The notes under the pieces: generated by a model | Seen by the model: the letters and a program-made list of their open reading frames with translations, nothing else | What the model was told of the DNA's origin: nothing | The model's database searches: none | Shown here: one piece after another, positions 26,317-35,368 of the stretch | How positions within the stretch are numbered: position 1 is the stretch's first letter | How the letters are laid out: each line of letters starts with the position of its first letter | Position numbers and translations under genes: made by a program | NCBI RefSeq assembly: GCF_900109225.1 | Contig: NZ_FNZK01000017.1 | Location: forward strand, 1-64,000 | Direction: 5' to 3' | DNA length: 64,000 nt | From: Propionispira arboris | Lineage (GTDB): Bacteria > Bacillota > Negativicutes > Selenomonadales > Selenomonadaceae

Positions 26317-27366
26317 TTATTTTTCTGTGGACAGCACCGTGAGTTCATCCGTTAAACTGTTGATTTCCTCAACACTGGCTGTAACTTCTTCAATCGCTGC
26401 GGCTTGCTGTTCAATGGTTTCCGTTGTAGCATTCCCCATAACCACTGTTTTCTCTACCGACTCTTTAATAATGGTCGTAAGTTCTTTGATTCGACCCACC
26501 GTTTGTTTCGAATCATCCGATAATTTTCTGATTTCCTGAGCCACGACCCCAAAGCCCAGGCCTGCTTCACCGGCTCTAGCAGCTTCGATCGCTGCATTTA
26601 AACCTAAAAGCCTGGTTTCATCCGCAATATCTTTTATAAAATCCATCACTTCATCTATTTTTCCAGTAACTGTGTTTACATTTTTAATTTCGTTGTTTAA
26701 ATTCGTTTGTGTATGGCTTACCGTAGATGCCGATGCTGCGAGTTCCTGCATGGTTGCCGATATTTGTCCGATCCCATCACTCAGTGTTTCAGATGCCGTC
26801 TGCAATTTCATTTTCTGATAAGCTTCGCGAGACATATTATTGGCTACAATAAAAAGTACATTGGCTGCAGCTTCAATCCGTTCCCTCGACAAGATCCGCA
26901 CATCTTTAACCGCTTCAATAAAACCTTCTTCAGCAACACCTATTTCTTTCGCAACTTTCCGATATTTATCCTCAATTGGTTCTTCTGCCAAAACCTGCCC
27001 GCCTAGAATTGTTCCAATATGACGTCCCTCAAGCATAATTGGAGCCGCAAAATCTATTACACCAGCATGGCATTCATAAACAACAGGTTTACCAGTGCGA
27101 GCAGCTTCATCTCCACCTTTATGATGAGATTCCGCACAGCGCTTGTCACCACAATCCGTCGAATGGACAAAATCCATACAAAACCGTGTATAACTACTAG
27201 GATTTGTAACAGGCTTACCATCTGCATCAACGGTTACACTTGCTACCCCCACGCCTTTGGCAAAATCATCTTGAAATTGTTGCAGAAATCCAAGATCAAT
27301 TACATCAGTCAATGTAATTTTATCTAAGTCTACCTCATGCCCAGCTTTTTCTTGATACTTACTCAT
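26317..27366 (-). CDS. Soluble chemoreceptor with PocR sensory domain
   Basis: At 349 residues with no membrane helix. Residues 20-180 form a PocR-type domain with a Cys-rich patch ([24 protein letters not shown]), which suggests a metal- or cofactor-linked sensor. Residues 190-345 form a short MCP signalling coiled coil with the tip [20 protein letters not shown]. It is co-transcribed with cheW directly downstream, so the pair may form its own signalling input. The ligand is unknown. Confidence 0.8.
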   Translation of the reverse strand: MSKYQEKAGHEVDLDKITLTDVIDLGFLQQFQDDFAKGVGVASVTVDADGKPVTNPSSYTRFCMDFVHSTDCGDKRCAESHHKGGDEAARTGKPVVYECHAGVIDFAAPIMLEGRHIGTILGGQVLAEEPIEDKYRKVAKEIGVAEEGFIEAVKDVRILSRERIEAAANVLFIVANNMSREAYQKMKLQTASETLSDGIGQISATMQELAASASTVSHTQTNLNNEIKNVNTVTGKIDEVMDFIKDIADETRLLGLNAAIEAARAGEAGLGFGVVAQEIRKLSDDSKQTVGRIKELTTIIKESVEKTVVMGNATTETIEQQAAAIEEVTASVEEINSLTDELTVLSTEK

Positions 27367-27586
27367 TTCAATCTCTCCTTATAAATACAATGTTTTTTAT
27401 TTTAAAGCATATGAATTATTAAGTCCTGAAAATCATATGCTATATTTTTTTAAGTCAACAGGTGTCAAGTCTCTTTTTAGTGTAATTCCTATTTTATTGG
27501 AAGTCAATAGCAATTCTATTATTCTTGGATTAGACTCTTTTTATATTATTTTTTTTGTATCATAGACTACATGGAGGTGAAACTAA

Positions 27587-27928
27587 TTGAAACTAGGAGA
27601 TCGCCTACGCCAAGTAAGAGAAGTTTCCAAGCTATCACAAATACAAGTAAAAGAACGCACAGGCATCAACAACAAAACATTATCTAATTATGAAAACAAT
27701 GTTAGCTCTCCAGATCCTTATACCTTGAAAGTATTAGCGGATTTATATGTTGTAACAACAGATTGGTTGATTTGTGGACAACAACCTATTCCATACAAAA
27801 TTCCGCCGGCTCTTATCTCGATATCGACTGAGGATTGGAATTTATTAAAAAAACTAAATAAACTATCTCCTAAAAAACGAAAAGCTATCGAAATATTAAT
27901 ATCCGACGACGATATGCTCGATACTTAA
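27587..27928 (+). CDS. XRE-family helix-turn-helix regulator
   Basis: At 113 residues, residues 4-60 form a Cro/C1-type helix-turn-helix (RLRQVREVSKLSQIQVKERT, NKTLSNYEN). The C-terminus is short and polar. It starts with TTG, supported by GGAGGTG seven bases upstream. It is a single gene between two chemoreceptor units. Target unknown. Confidence 0.75.
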   Translation: MKLGDRLRQVREVSKLSQIQVKERTGINNKTLSNYENNVSSPDPYTLKVLADLYVVTTDWLICGQQPIPYKIPPALISISTEDWNLLKKLNKLSPKKRKAIEILISDDDMLDT

Positions 27929-27974
27929 AGAGTGGGTTCTTTTATGTTAAGTTGCAACCACTTGACCAAAAGCT

Positions 27975-28012
27975 GAAGGAAGCACGCACAATACGCAGTG
28001 AGTGCTTCCTTC
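27975..28012 (+). terminator. Terminator-type hairpin after the XRE gene
   Basis: GAAGGAAGCAC pairs exactly with GTGCTTCCTTC across a 16-base loop; the T run after it is interrupted. Confidence 0.55.
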
Positions 28013-28030
28013 CTACTTTTGCACAAAAAA

Positions 28031-28066
28031 AGGTCACGAATCGTTTTCATAAACAATTCGTGACCT
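28031..28066 (-). terminator. Terminator of the chemoreceptor gene
   Basis: AGGTCACGAAT and ATTCGTGACCT form a perfect 11-base stem followed by seven T on the minus strand, 56 bases after the receptor stop. Confidence 0.85.
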
Positions 28067-28121
28067 GGGGTTCTCCGTTTCACTTATTAAAAATATTGGA
28101 TTGTATCTCTAAATCAAAAAA

Positions 28122-29846
28122 TCAAATTCTAAACTTTTTAACTTCTGTTTGAAGACCAACGGCAAGCTGCGCTAACGCCTGACTAGCCGAGGCAATTTCT
28201 TCCATCGAGGCGGATTGCTGTTCGGTAGCGGCTGATACCGATTCCGTTTCACCAACAACATGTTTACTAAAGCCATCAATTTTTTGAACGGATACCACAA
28301 TCTGTTGGCTGCTAGTCGCCATGTGTTCAATTGCTGTTGAAATTCCCTGTACTTTTCCGGTCACCTGATTCACTCGTTTGGCAATATCTTCGAAAGCTTG
28401 TCCAGATTCTGTAACAACTTCTGCACCGATTTTCACTTCATGGGTTCCAGTATTCATTGCCTGCACCGCATTTTCTGTTTCACCTTGGATTTGTCCGATG
28501 AGTTCTGCAATTTGTTTTGCCGCTTCTTGTGACTGTTCCGCAAGCTTACGCACTTCTTCGGCAACAACGGCAAACCCACGGCCTTGTTCCCCAGCTCGAG
28601 CTGCTTCAATGGCAGCATTCAGTGCCAGCAAATTGGTCTGTCCGGCAATTCCAGAAATCGTATCGACAATCTGACCAATTTCCTTGGACCGTTCACCTAG
28701 TTTGCTAACGACCTGTGCCGATGAAATAACCGTATTTTCGATCGATTTCATTTGCTTTACCGCTTTGCCGACTGCAATCGTTCCTTTTTTCGCCTGTTCT
28801 TCGGTTTGCAACACTTGATGTGTAACCTCATTCGCTCCAGCCGATATTTCTTCGATACCCGCAGATATCTGTTCTACGACCCCTGAAGTATCATCGGTTG
28901 CTTTCATTTGTTCTACTGCAACATTAGCCACGTCTGTAATAGAAACAGCAACCTGAGTTGAAGCCTGTGCCGACTGTTCCGCACTGGCTGTTAATTCTTC
29001 AGAAGAGGCCGCTAGCTGTTCAGCGGAAACATTGACATTTTTCATTAAGCGGCGAAGGCTATCCCGCATACTGGCTAAGGCATCGGCCAGCTGGCCAACT
29101 TCATCGCTGCGCACCAGCTTTCTAGGTTTATCGCGAAAATCACCATTTTCAAATTCTTTACAAACTGAGACCATGAACCCCAGTGGTTTTGTAATAACTT
29201 TACTGATATAAAATCCACTAAACCCAAGTAAAAGAAAAGCCAGAAAAAGAATTCCCCATGAAATTCGATTTGCCTCACTGGCACTATTTTCACTGTCCAC
29301 TTTCATCTGCTCCGACAAATTCGAATAATAATCCGCAAAATCATCTAAACTTTTTGCGAAAGCAATAGAAGCCGGGTACACATCTTTTTCATATAAGGCA
29401 TAGGCTTCCGCATTTTTATTTTGCAGTGCTAAATCAAGCACTTTGCTCCGTACATTACGAAAGTTAGCTGTTGCTGTTTTGATATTGGCAAACAACTCCT
29501 GTCCTTTCGCATCCATTTTCATTTTGTCCAATTGACCATACACAGTATTAGTATTACCAGCAATATCATCAATGGCTTTCTTTAACTCCTTATTTTTCGA
29601 ATCATCTTCCGTAATCATTAATTCCAGGAGAGCTGTATTGGCCTTGGCAATATCGGTACGAATTCCATTAATTAATTTCACCGGCACTAAGCGGTCCTCA
29701 TATAAAACCGTCAGATTTGTATTTGCTTTTTGCAAATAGACATATCCAACACCACCGACAACACCTACAATAACAAGCGCAATAATCACTAAAATTCCGA
29801 TTTTTAAACTTACTTTAATATTATCTAAAAAGCTCATATACCTCAC
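28122..29846 (-). CDS. Methyl-accepting chemotaxis protein with 4-helix-bundle sensor
   Basis: At 574 residues: first membrane helix (about 15-37), extracytoplasmic four-helix-bundle MCP domain (40-195), second helix (196-216), HAMP (about 217-270), and a long signalling domain whose tip reads [20 protein letters not shown]. The start is a GTG with AGGAG five bases upstream; an in-frame ATG nine bases later has poorer spacing. It is a single gene with its own terminator. Confidence 0.9.
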   Translation of the reverse strand: MRYMSFLDNIKVSLKIGILVIIALVIVGVVGGVGYVYLQKANTNLTVLYEDRLVPVKLINGIRTDIAKANTALLELMITEDDSKNKELKKAIDDIAGNTNTVYGQLDKMKMDAKGQELFANIKTATANFRNVRSKVLDLALQNKNAEAYALYEKDVYPASIAFAKSLDDFADYYSNLSEQMKVDSENSASEANRISWGILFLAFLLLGFSGFYISKVITKPLGFMVSVCKEFENGDFRDKPRKLVRSDEVGQLADALASMRDSLRRLMKNVNVSAEQLAASSEELTASAEQSAQASTQVAVSITDVANVAVEQMKATDDTSGVVEQISAGIEEISAGANEVTHQVLQTEEQAKKGTIAVGKAVKQMKSIENTVISSAQVVSKLGERSKEIGQIVDTISGIAGQTNLLALNAAIEAARAGEQGRGFAVVAEEVRKLAEQSQEAAKQIAELIGQIQGETENAVQAMNTGTHEVKIGAEVVTESGQAFEDIAKRVNQVTGKVQGISTAIEHMATSSQQIVVSVQKIDGFSKHVVGETESVSAATEQQSASMEEIASASQALAQLAVGLQTEVKKFRI

Positions 29847-30029
29847 CCTTTCTCCTAATATATTATTTAAAATCTTACTTGATTCAATTGCGCATTATCC
29901 GACCATTTTACATCAATTATATCCCCAATTCACCATAAGTGCAATATTGTTAAAATTTTTTATTTCACAATAAGTGCCACACACCTTAAATTGAAGCTAT
30001 CTATAATTTTATCTGAAGGGAGGAATGTA

Positions 30030-30266
30030 ATGATGCGAACTAGTTATGACGATCGTTATCGTCAAATTGCCAAAAAAATAATTTATTATCGAAACCTCAA
30101 AGGATTTTCACAAGAAGCCTTCGCCGCTAAAATTGGTATCAGCAAAAGCTACTTAAGTAAAATCGAAGCACCTAACTCCACAAAAGCCTATTCATTGGAC
30201 GTTTTATTCGCAATTGCTGATGGCTTAGAAATGGATATTGCCAGTTTTTTCATAAGTAATAAGTAA
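30030..30266 (+). CDS. Small XRE-family regulator
   Basis: At 78 residues it is almost entirely a Cro/C1-type helix-turn-helix (GFSQEAFAAKIGISKSYLSK, residues 25-45). The ATG at 30030 is chosen for its GGGAGG site six bases upstream; the open frame begins earlier. Target unknown. It is followed by a hairpin terminator. Confidence 0.75.
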   Translation: MMRTSYDDRYRQIAKKIIYYRNLKGFSQEAFAAKIGISKSYLSKIEAPNSTKAYSLDVLFAIADGLEMDIASFFISNK

Positions 30267-30328
30267 AGTACTACTCGTTAGTAAAAAAAGTATACGCTAG
30301 AATAGACGTTATCGTAAAATAGTTACAT

Positions 30329-30382
30329 AAGAAAAAGGAGAGTTAACCGGCTCAAAGAATCCGGATAGCTGTCCTTTTTCTT
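30329..30382. terminator. Bidirectional terminator
   Basis: AAGAAAAAGGA pairs with TCCTTTTTCTT, with an inner CCGG/CCGG pairing. It lies between the convergent XRE gene and the GGDEF gene. The 140 bases from 30383 to 30524 show nothing else. Confidence 0.7.
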
Positions 30383-30524
30383 GCGATAAGGACAAACGAA
30401 TCCACTAAAGTCTAAACAAAATCCATCGTAAAAATATCAAAAATACAGAATCCCCCAGGCCGCAACAGCTGCATTTCTATTTGCATCAATAGCTGATATA
30501 CCACCACCTTCTATACTAAAAAAC

Positions 30525-32411
30525 TTATTTTGTTTTATATGCTGTAATATCATGGCAATGCAGTAAACAAACATCACGACCTTCCGTCCATTGTATCCTT
30601 GAAACGGCAGCCTTGAACCACAAGTTTCGTTTTGGCAAATAAACTTCCTGTGCAACATGATCCAGCGAATCGGTTAGAAAAAGCATTGGACAATAATCGC
30701 AGGGTCCATCTTCGCAGCTAATAAACTCGTAACAGCGCCCACCAATTTTATTTGCGCCAAAAAATTCAATTGCTTTTTTATTTAAAAACAGTGTTTCGTG
30801 AGATTTTTTATCGATAACATACACAAAGGAATCAATATTATCCAAAATTTCCAGAGTTTGTAAGTGTACAACCTGTAATTTATCCATTGCTCTTTTTTTA
30901 AGCAAAAAAGTACTTAAAATTTCTGCTGTAAAAGAAAGCGATTCAATTTCATCGCTTTTCCACATTCGGGCATATTCATTGTATTCAAAACCAATAAATC
31001 CAGCCGCAACACCGCCTTCTATCATTTGGCATTCGAGCAAAGCTCGCACGGGGGTACCTGCAAAATATTGTCGCAGTTCGTTTGGCAGCATTGCAATATT
31101 TACACAGCTAAAAATTCCGTTTTCATCAAAATATGGCTTAAATTTTTCAGCTGCTTCCTTCGGAATATCTTGTTGCTCCGCTTGTCTGGATTCAACATCA
31201 TAATTGCACCATTCAAACGTATTCACATATCCGCCCACTGCCGTTCGTTCGAGAATAAACATTCGACTAATATCATACTTTTCACCAATCACCTCCAAGA
31301 TTAAATTAATAGCCACATTTGCATCTTTCGTGTGATAGAGAATTTTAAAAACATATTCAATAACATTCTCATGAAAACTTTTTTTACGGCGTTTTGTACT
31401 ATCCACTTTCTGTGTATCTATTCTTGCATTGTTATATGCCGCCTCTGGTAGTTTTTGATGATATAATGCATAATTATTTTTCCCATGTTCTTTTACATAA
31501 TAAAGGGCATGGTCTGCTTTATTGAATAAATCTGTAAAGAAAGTACCATGATCCGGACAAAGGGCAATGCCAATACTCGCTGAAACCGCATAAGTCTCTC
31601 CATTACTGGAGTACGTCCGCTTTAAATATTTCAACAGCTCCTGCGCTTTTTGCTCGATAAGTTCCAGTTTACTGATATTCTTAATCAAGACGATAAACTC
31701 ATCGCCGCCAATTCGTCCCACAATATCCGTCTCACGAAATGTTTTTTCAATACGCTGCGCCAAGTCAGCAATCACCGCATCCCCAAACAAATGGCCAAAA
31801 TGATCATTTACTTCTTTGAAACCATCAATATCAATAATAAATAATGCCTGTTTTTTATCCGGCAGACAACTATTTTCAAGATATTCAGTAATCAGCGTGT
31901 TGGTTGTCATTTTATTATAAAGTCCCGTCAATAAATCTTTTTGCGCCTGATAACGCAGCAGCTCAAATTCTTTTTTCTCCTCATCAATATTTGTCATCAT
32001 GCCTAACAGCCGATCAGGGTGTACATCATCAATATACCGTAAAATCAAACGCAGCCTAAACCAAATATACTCTTGGTCTTTATTTTTGAGCCGCATTTCA
32101 AATTTTAGATAATTTTGTGTAAATGACAAGTTATTGGGGCCGTTTTTTATTTTATTTACATATTCAAGCAATACATCCTTATCATCAGGATGCATAAAAA
32201 AGATTTTTTCTATGTTTTGGCTAAAATTTTCCATAATCGGTTCATGTCCAAAGTTAAGTTTCCAATTCGCTGCAGCAAAAAAACAATCTGGATGGATTTC
32301 CCACTCAAACATAACCGCTTCACTAAGTTCAGCTAAAATCCGATAACTATCCACATCAAATTGCCGTAAACGCGTCATATTCTCACTTTTTCCTTCCTTA
32401 ATAAATTTCAT
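30525..32411 (-). CDS. Diguanylate cyclase with PAS, GGDEF, GAF and PAS domains
   Basis: At 628 residues: PAS_3-like sensor (about residues 25-150), GGDEF domain (155-320) with intact RIGGDEF active site and an upstream RETD that fits the RxxD product-inhibition site, a GAF-like domain (345-510), and a final PAS (520-625) containing a Cys cluster (CEDGPCDYCPM) that could bind metal or sense redox state. It is predicted to make cyclic di-GMP in the cytoplasm; there is no membrane helix. The domain order, with GGDEF internal, is less usual. Start is ATG 32411 or 32378; neither has a strong ribosome site. Confidence 0.8.
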   Translation of the reverse strand: MKFIKEGKSENMTRLRQFDVDSYRILAELSEAVMFEWEIHPDCFFAAANWKLNFGHEPIMENFSQNIEKIFFMHPDDKDVLLEYVNKIKNGPNNLSFTQNYLKFEMRLKNKDQEYIWFRLRLILRYIDDVHPDRLLGMMTNIDEEKKEFELLRYQAQKDLLTGLYNKMTTNTLITEYLENSCLPDKKQALFIIDIDGFKEVNDHFGHLFGDAVIADLAQRIEKTFRETDIVGRIGGDEFIVLIKNISKLELIEQKAQELLKYLKRTYSSNGETYAVSASIGIALCPDHGTFFTDLFNKADHALYYVKEHGKNNYALYHQKLPEAAYNNARIDTQKVDSTKRRKKSFHENVIEYVFKILYHTKDANVAINLILEVIGEKYDISRMFILERTAVGGYVNTFEWCNYDVESRQAEQQDIPKEAAEKFKPYFDENGIFSCVNIAMLPNELRQYFAGTPVRALLECQMIEGGVAAGFIGFEYNEYARMWKSDEIESLSFTAEILSTFLLKKRAMDKLQVVHLQTLEILDNIDSFVYVIDKKSHETLFLNKKAIEFFGANKIGGRCYEFISCEDGPCDYCPMLFLTDSLDHVAQEVYLPKRNLWFKAAVSRIQWTEGRDVCLLHCHDITAYKTK

Positions 32412-32698
32412 TTTAAAAACCCACTAAAAAAGGCACTTCTATAAATAATACAGATTATGCCTTAAAATTTTTATTTACATGAAATACTCACTTCAATTGT
32501 TAGCATTCTACCAAAACTTATCCAAATATGTCATATTATTATGAATTGTCTTTCATGTTTGATTTATACAACCTGATATAATAAGAAATTATTCTTAAAT
32601 TGTAATTTCTCCATCAATAGAAAATTTCCTTTATCCTAATTTTAAACAAAAAAATAATGCCAGACTCTTTAAGAATCCAACATCATCGATAAATAGGA
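32412..32698. other. Noncoding spacer with weak hairpin
   Basis: An AAGGCA/TGCCTT inverted repeat (about 32425-32465) followed by T on the minus strand may end the nitroreductase transcript. Nothing else is seen. Confidence 0.35.
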
Positions 32699-33808
32699 TC
32701 ATAAAAGGATTGTCTCCCTTGCCATACGAGGGCTTACCGGCATCGGATACGCAGCCGTATATCCGACCCGCAATAAAAGCTGCAATTCATGTTTCATTCC
32801 CAATTTCTCAGCTGCGACTTGCTTAAAAGTCTCTTCCTCAATTAGCTGATTCATCGGATGAATCGCAATCTTATGCTCCCGCAAGGTAAGCCAGATTCGT
32901 TCTAGTTTACGTCCGACATTAATAAGCCCTTGTCTTGATGTCGCACTTGTAATTAAAAGCCAACCACCTCCGGCAGCGGTTTGTTCTTTTATTTTTTCAA
33001 TCGTCGCTTGCCGAAAATCATGTCCAAGCACAGATTTATCCGTATAAAAATTTTTCACATACCACCTGGAAACCCCCTCAATTTCCATCGTTTCAGCAGT
33101 TAGTCCATTGCGAAATTTCATAACATCACGATTTGACCAGCGAATCCATTGTGCCAGTTCGATCTGTGCAGCTTCTTTATAAGTCTGTGTTTTGTTAGCC
33201 TCTACTGTCATTGCAGCTAAATACTGCCCCTCCGCGGATTGCTGGGAAAAATAAAACCAAGTCTCTTTCTGTTCACCGACCAAAAGATCGATGTCTTCCG
33301 GTGACAACAATGTTGGCAGCATGTTATTGCGCAGCGTACGACGCATTTCAATACGGCTGCAATCCGTGGTGTAAGGTATGGTCCCTTTGCAAAACGTAAT
33401 ATCAATGACCGCCTGGTTCTTAGAGTTCTCTGGTACAAGTTGTGATTTTACCGCATATCCGTACTGCTGTGCAGCTAAAATAAGATTCTCTAAAAAAGCG
33501 CCCAGTGAAATCAGCATTTCTCGATTACCGGGATCAATCACAGGCAGCCATCTCGACTCTGCTGTTCCCAAAATCCAATGGTTTTCTGTTAGAATTTTCA
33601 CCGTCCAAGGCTGCGCATTATGACCACTCGGTGCTAAGGCTGCAAAGTATAAAATAGCGGCATGATCCGCATCAAGTCCTTCCACACCTTGAGTCAGCCC
33701 CTGACGTCCCAGGGTTTTTAGCTCATTTAATGAACGAAACAGCATTGTTCCACCGCCTGCTGTGAGTAACATCAATCCACTCCGAATAAGAAAACTTCGC
33801 CGATTCAT
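32699..33808 (-). CDS. Tat-exported nitroreductase-family protein
   Basis: At 369 residues it opens with a twin-arginine signal (NRRSFLIRSG, then a hydrophobic stretch with TAGGG) and continues with a nitroreductase/Acg-like fold: AALAPSGHNAQPWTVKI near residue 58, DIDLLVGEQK, and a C-terminal LLLRVGYTAAYPMP. Such proteins bind flavin; export by Tat fits a folded cofactor. It follows an exported protein and a MarR regulator in one operon. The substrate is unknown. Confidence 0.75.
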   Translation of the reverse strand: MNRRSFLIRSGLMLLTAGGGTMLFRSLNELKTLGRQGLTQGVEGLDADHAAILYFAALAPSGHNAQPWTVKILTENHWILGTAESRWLPVIDPGNREMLISLGAFLENLILAAQQYGYAVKSQLVPENSKNQAVIDITFCKGTIPYTTDCSRIEMRRTLRNNMLPTLLSPEDIDLLVGEQKETWFYFSQQSAEGQYLAAMTVEANKTQTYKEAAQIELAQWIRWSNRDVMKFRNGLTAETMEIEGVSRWYVKNFYTDKSVLGHDFRQATIEKIKEQTAAGGGWLLITSATSRQGLINVGRKLERIWLTLREHKIAIHPMNQLIEEETFKQVAAEKLGMKHELQLLLRVGYTAAYPMPVSPRMARETILL

Positions 33809-33831
33809 GCTTCATTCCTCCATAAAAAAAG

Positions 33832-34398
33832 TCATTCTTTAGGGGCTGAACGTAGTTGATTGACTTTGTCACCAACGATGACAGACGCATTTTGAACGGC
33901 TTTCTGAACAGTTACTTTTTTACCAACTCCGGTATATGGTATCCATGTTGTATTTTGATCTGTACCAGTCACAATCTCTCGCATGAGATATTTTTGATTA
34001 TCCCGATCATATAAACGGATTTTCAAGGTTGCTTGAGAGCGAAGTTGTTTGTAGCATATAATATCTTTAAAATCAGATTTTGTTGGCAAAATTTCTACAA
34101 ATAAAATTTGCTTAACATTTTTTTGCACTGCCAGTGTTTGTAGATCGGCTTGCTCTAAATTTGCTGTATCCACTGATTCAGCAAGAACCAGCCCCGGTAT
34201 TTGACCTTGCAGCTGCTTATAAACCAGATCTGTGAGCTCCGTACCATAATTTTCTTGTGACAAATCACCGATCACGAGCAAAACCTGTTGTTCAATATTG
34301 GGGGATGTGACCGCAGACCCTGCGAGCACTACTGGATTTGCCGTAACAAAAAGCAGCAACACAACTGCTGCAAAAATAAAAGCTTTTATATGCTTCAT
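33832..34398 (-). CDS. Exported protein of unknown function
   Basis: About 188 residues with a Sec signal peptide (MKHIKAFIFAAVVLLLFV, cleavage near VLAGSA). The mature part looks alpha/beta and contains QILFVEILPTKSDF and LKIRLYDRDNQKY, reminiscent of small periplasmic or outer-membrane-associated proteins. The ATG at 34398 has GAGG six bases upstream. It is co-transcribed with the marR gene and the Tat nitroreductase. Function unknown. Confidence 0.6.
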   Translation of the reverse strand: MKHIKAFIFAAVVLLLFVTANPVVLAGSAVTSPNIEQQVLLVIGDLSQENYGTELTDLVYKQLQGQIPGLVLAESVDTANLEQADLQTLAVQKNVKQILFVEILPTKSDFKDIICYKQLRSQATLKIRLYDRDNQKYLMREIVTGTDQNTTWIPYTGVGKKVTVQKAVQNASVIVGDKVNQLRSAPKE

Positions 34399-34419
34399 AA
34401 AAATCCTCATTTCATTAAT

Positions 34420-34437
34420 TTAGTTTTATAAAACTAA
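34420..34437. promoter_or_regulatory. Perfect palindrome, second MarR operator
   Basis: TTAGTTTTATAAAACTAA is a perfect 18-base palindrome between the marR stop and the exported-protein gene. It shares the TTAGTT-N6-AACTAA pattern with the site at 34933-34950 in front of marR. Confidence 0.6.
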
Positions 34438-34478
34438 CCATCGATATATATAAAACCCGCTGGATGCGGGCAGTATTG

Positions 34479-34916
34479 TTACTGTGTTATTTTGTGCAGC
34501 AATTTAACAAATTGTGTTTTTTCAACCTCGGTCAAACTTTGTATAACTTGACCGGCAAACTGATAATATCCCTGATCTTCAATTTCAATCAAACGTTTGC
34601 CTTTTTCTGATAAACTAACATGGACAACGCGTAAATCACTTTGTGATGCAGTTTTTTCCAAAAAGCCACGCTGCAGAAGTTTATTCACAGCAACCGTTAC
34701 CGTTGATTTTTGTACACCAAATATTTCAGCAAGTTCAGTAATCGTCGGGGTTATGCACTTTTTTATAGCATGAAGGTAATGCAGCTGTGTTATGGACAAG
34801 TTAAATAATTCCTTGCCATCTGGTACTTGCTCTTTATGTTTCCTCATACATAAACGCATTTCATCAGATAAAATGTTAATCGCCTTGACGATAAGATCTT
34901 CCGTTGCCATATTCAA
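34479..34916 (-). CDS. MarR-family transcriptional regulator
   Basis: At 145 residues it has the MarR winged helix (TITELAEIFGVQKSTVTVAV, residues 55-75; RGFLEKTASQSDLRVVHVSL, the wing) and terminal dimerisation helices. MarR proteins bind palindromes and release them on binding small aromatic or other compounds. Two matching palindromes, one behind its own promoter and one before the next gene, suggest autoregulation and control of the exported-protein/nitroreductase genes. Confidence 0.85.
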   Translation of the reverse strand: MNMATEDLIVKAINILSDEMRLCMRKHKEQVPDGKELFNLSITQLHYLHAIKKCITPTITELAEIFGVQKSTVTVAVNKLLQRGFLEKTASQSDLRVVHVSLSEKGKRLIEIEDQGYYQFAGQVIQSLTEVEKTQFVKLLHKITQ

Positions 34917-34930
34917 ATTCCTCTTTCAGT

Positions 34931-34977
34931 AATTAGTTTCATATAACTAATTATATAGTTATTGAAAAATTTGTCAA
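34931..34977 (-). promoter_or_regulatory. marR promoter and operator
   Basis: On the minus strand TTGACA (34972-34977) and TATAAT (34950-34955) are 16 bases apart. Immediately downstream is AATTAGTT-N6-AACTAATT (34931-34952), which overlaps the end of the -10. Confidence 0.7.
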
Positions 34978-35121
34978 GCAAAAAAGATCGAATAAAATCG
35001 TTGTTGGAATGTAAATTTTTTACACTTCATTTACAATAAATAAAAGATAAAATTTTACAATAAAAATTTATCTTTTATTTATACTAGTGAAGGTGTATAA
35101 TGTGATTCATACAAAAAAATT

Positions 35122-35240
35122 AATGGCTTAGTTCTTATTGTAAGAAGCGGAGGAACCAAAACTTTTGGGGTTAATTCTATTCAAGGAATAGAAAGGATGT
35201 TTTTCTCTTATCATCCTACCCGTCAGCTAACTTCGTCGGC
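35122..35240 (+). ncRNA. c-di-AMP riboswitch (ydaO-yuaA class)
   Basis: The leader carries the class-defining blocks in order: GCGGAGGAACCAAA, then TTTTGGGGTTAAT, a variable GGATG/CATCC hairpin, and CCCGTCAGCTAACTTCGTCGGC (in two parts around 35218-35240). This class binds cyclic di-AMP and usually turns off potassium transporters and cell-wall hydrolases. Here it precedes a terminator and a KimA-type potassium importer. Confidence 0.88.
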
Positions 35241-35254
35241 CAAAATTAGGGTTA

Positions 35255-35279
35255 CAAGACCACCCATGGTCTTTTTTTT
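35255..35279 (+). terminator. Expression-platform terminator of the c-di-AMP riboswitch
   Basis: AAGACCA/TGGTCTT with a four-base loop and eight T lies 15 bases after the aptamer and ahead of the coding region, as expected for an off-switch. Confidence 0.85.
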
Positions 35280-35368
35280 GTGCATTTTTTATCAGATTGA
35301 CAATCCAAAATGCTATGCGTTTTTTTATAAATATATTTTTATATATTAACTGGAGGTTGACACAAACT

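Noticed and set aside
35041-35090. AT-rich inverted repeat AAAAGATAAA/TTTATCTTTT upstream of the kimA riboswitch
   Set aside because: Low complexity and no T run or matching partner elsewhere; could be an operator but support is too thin.
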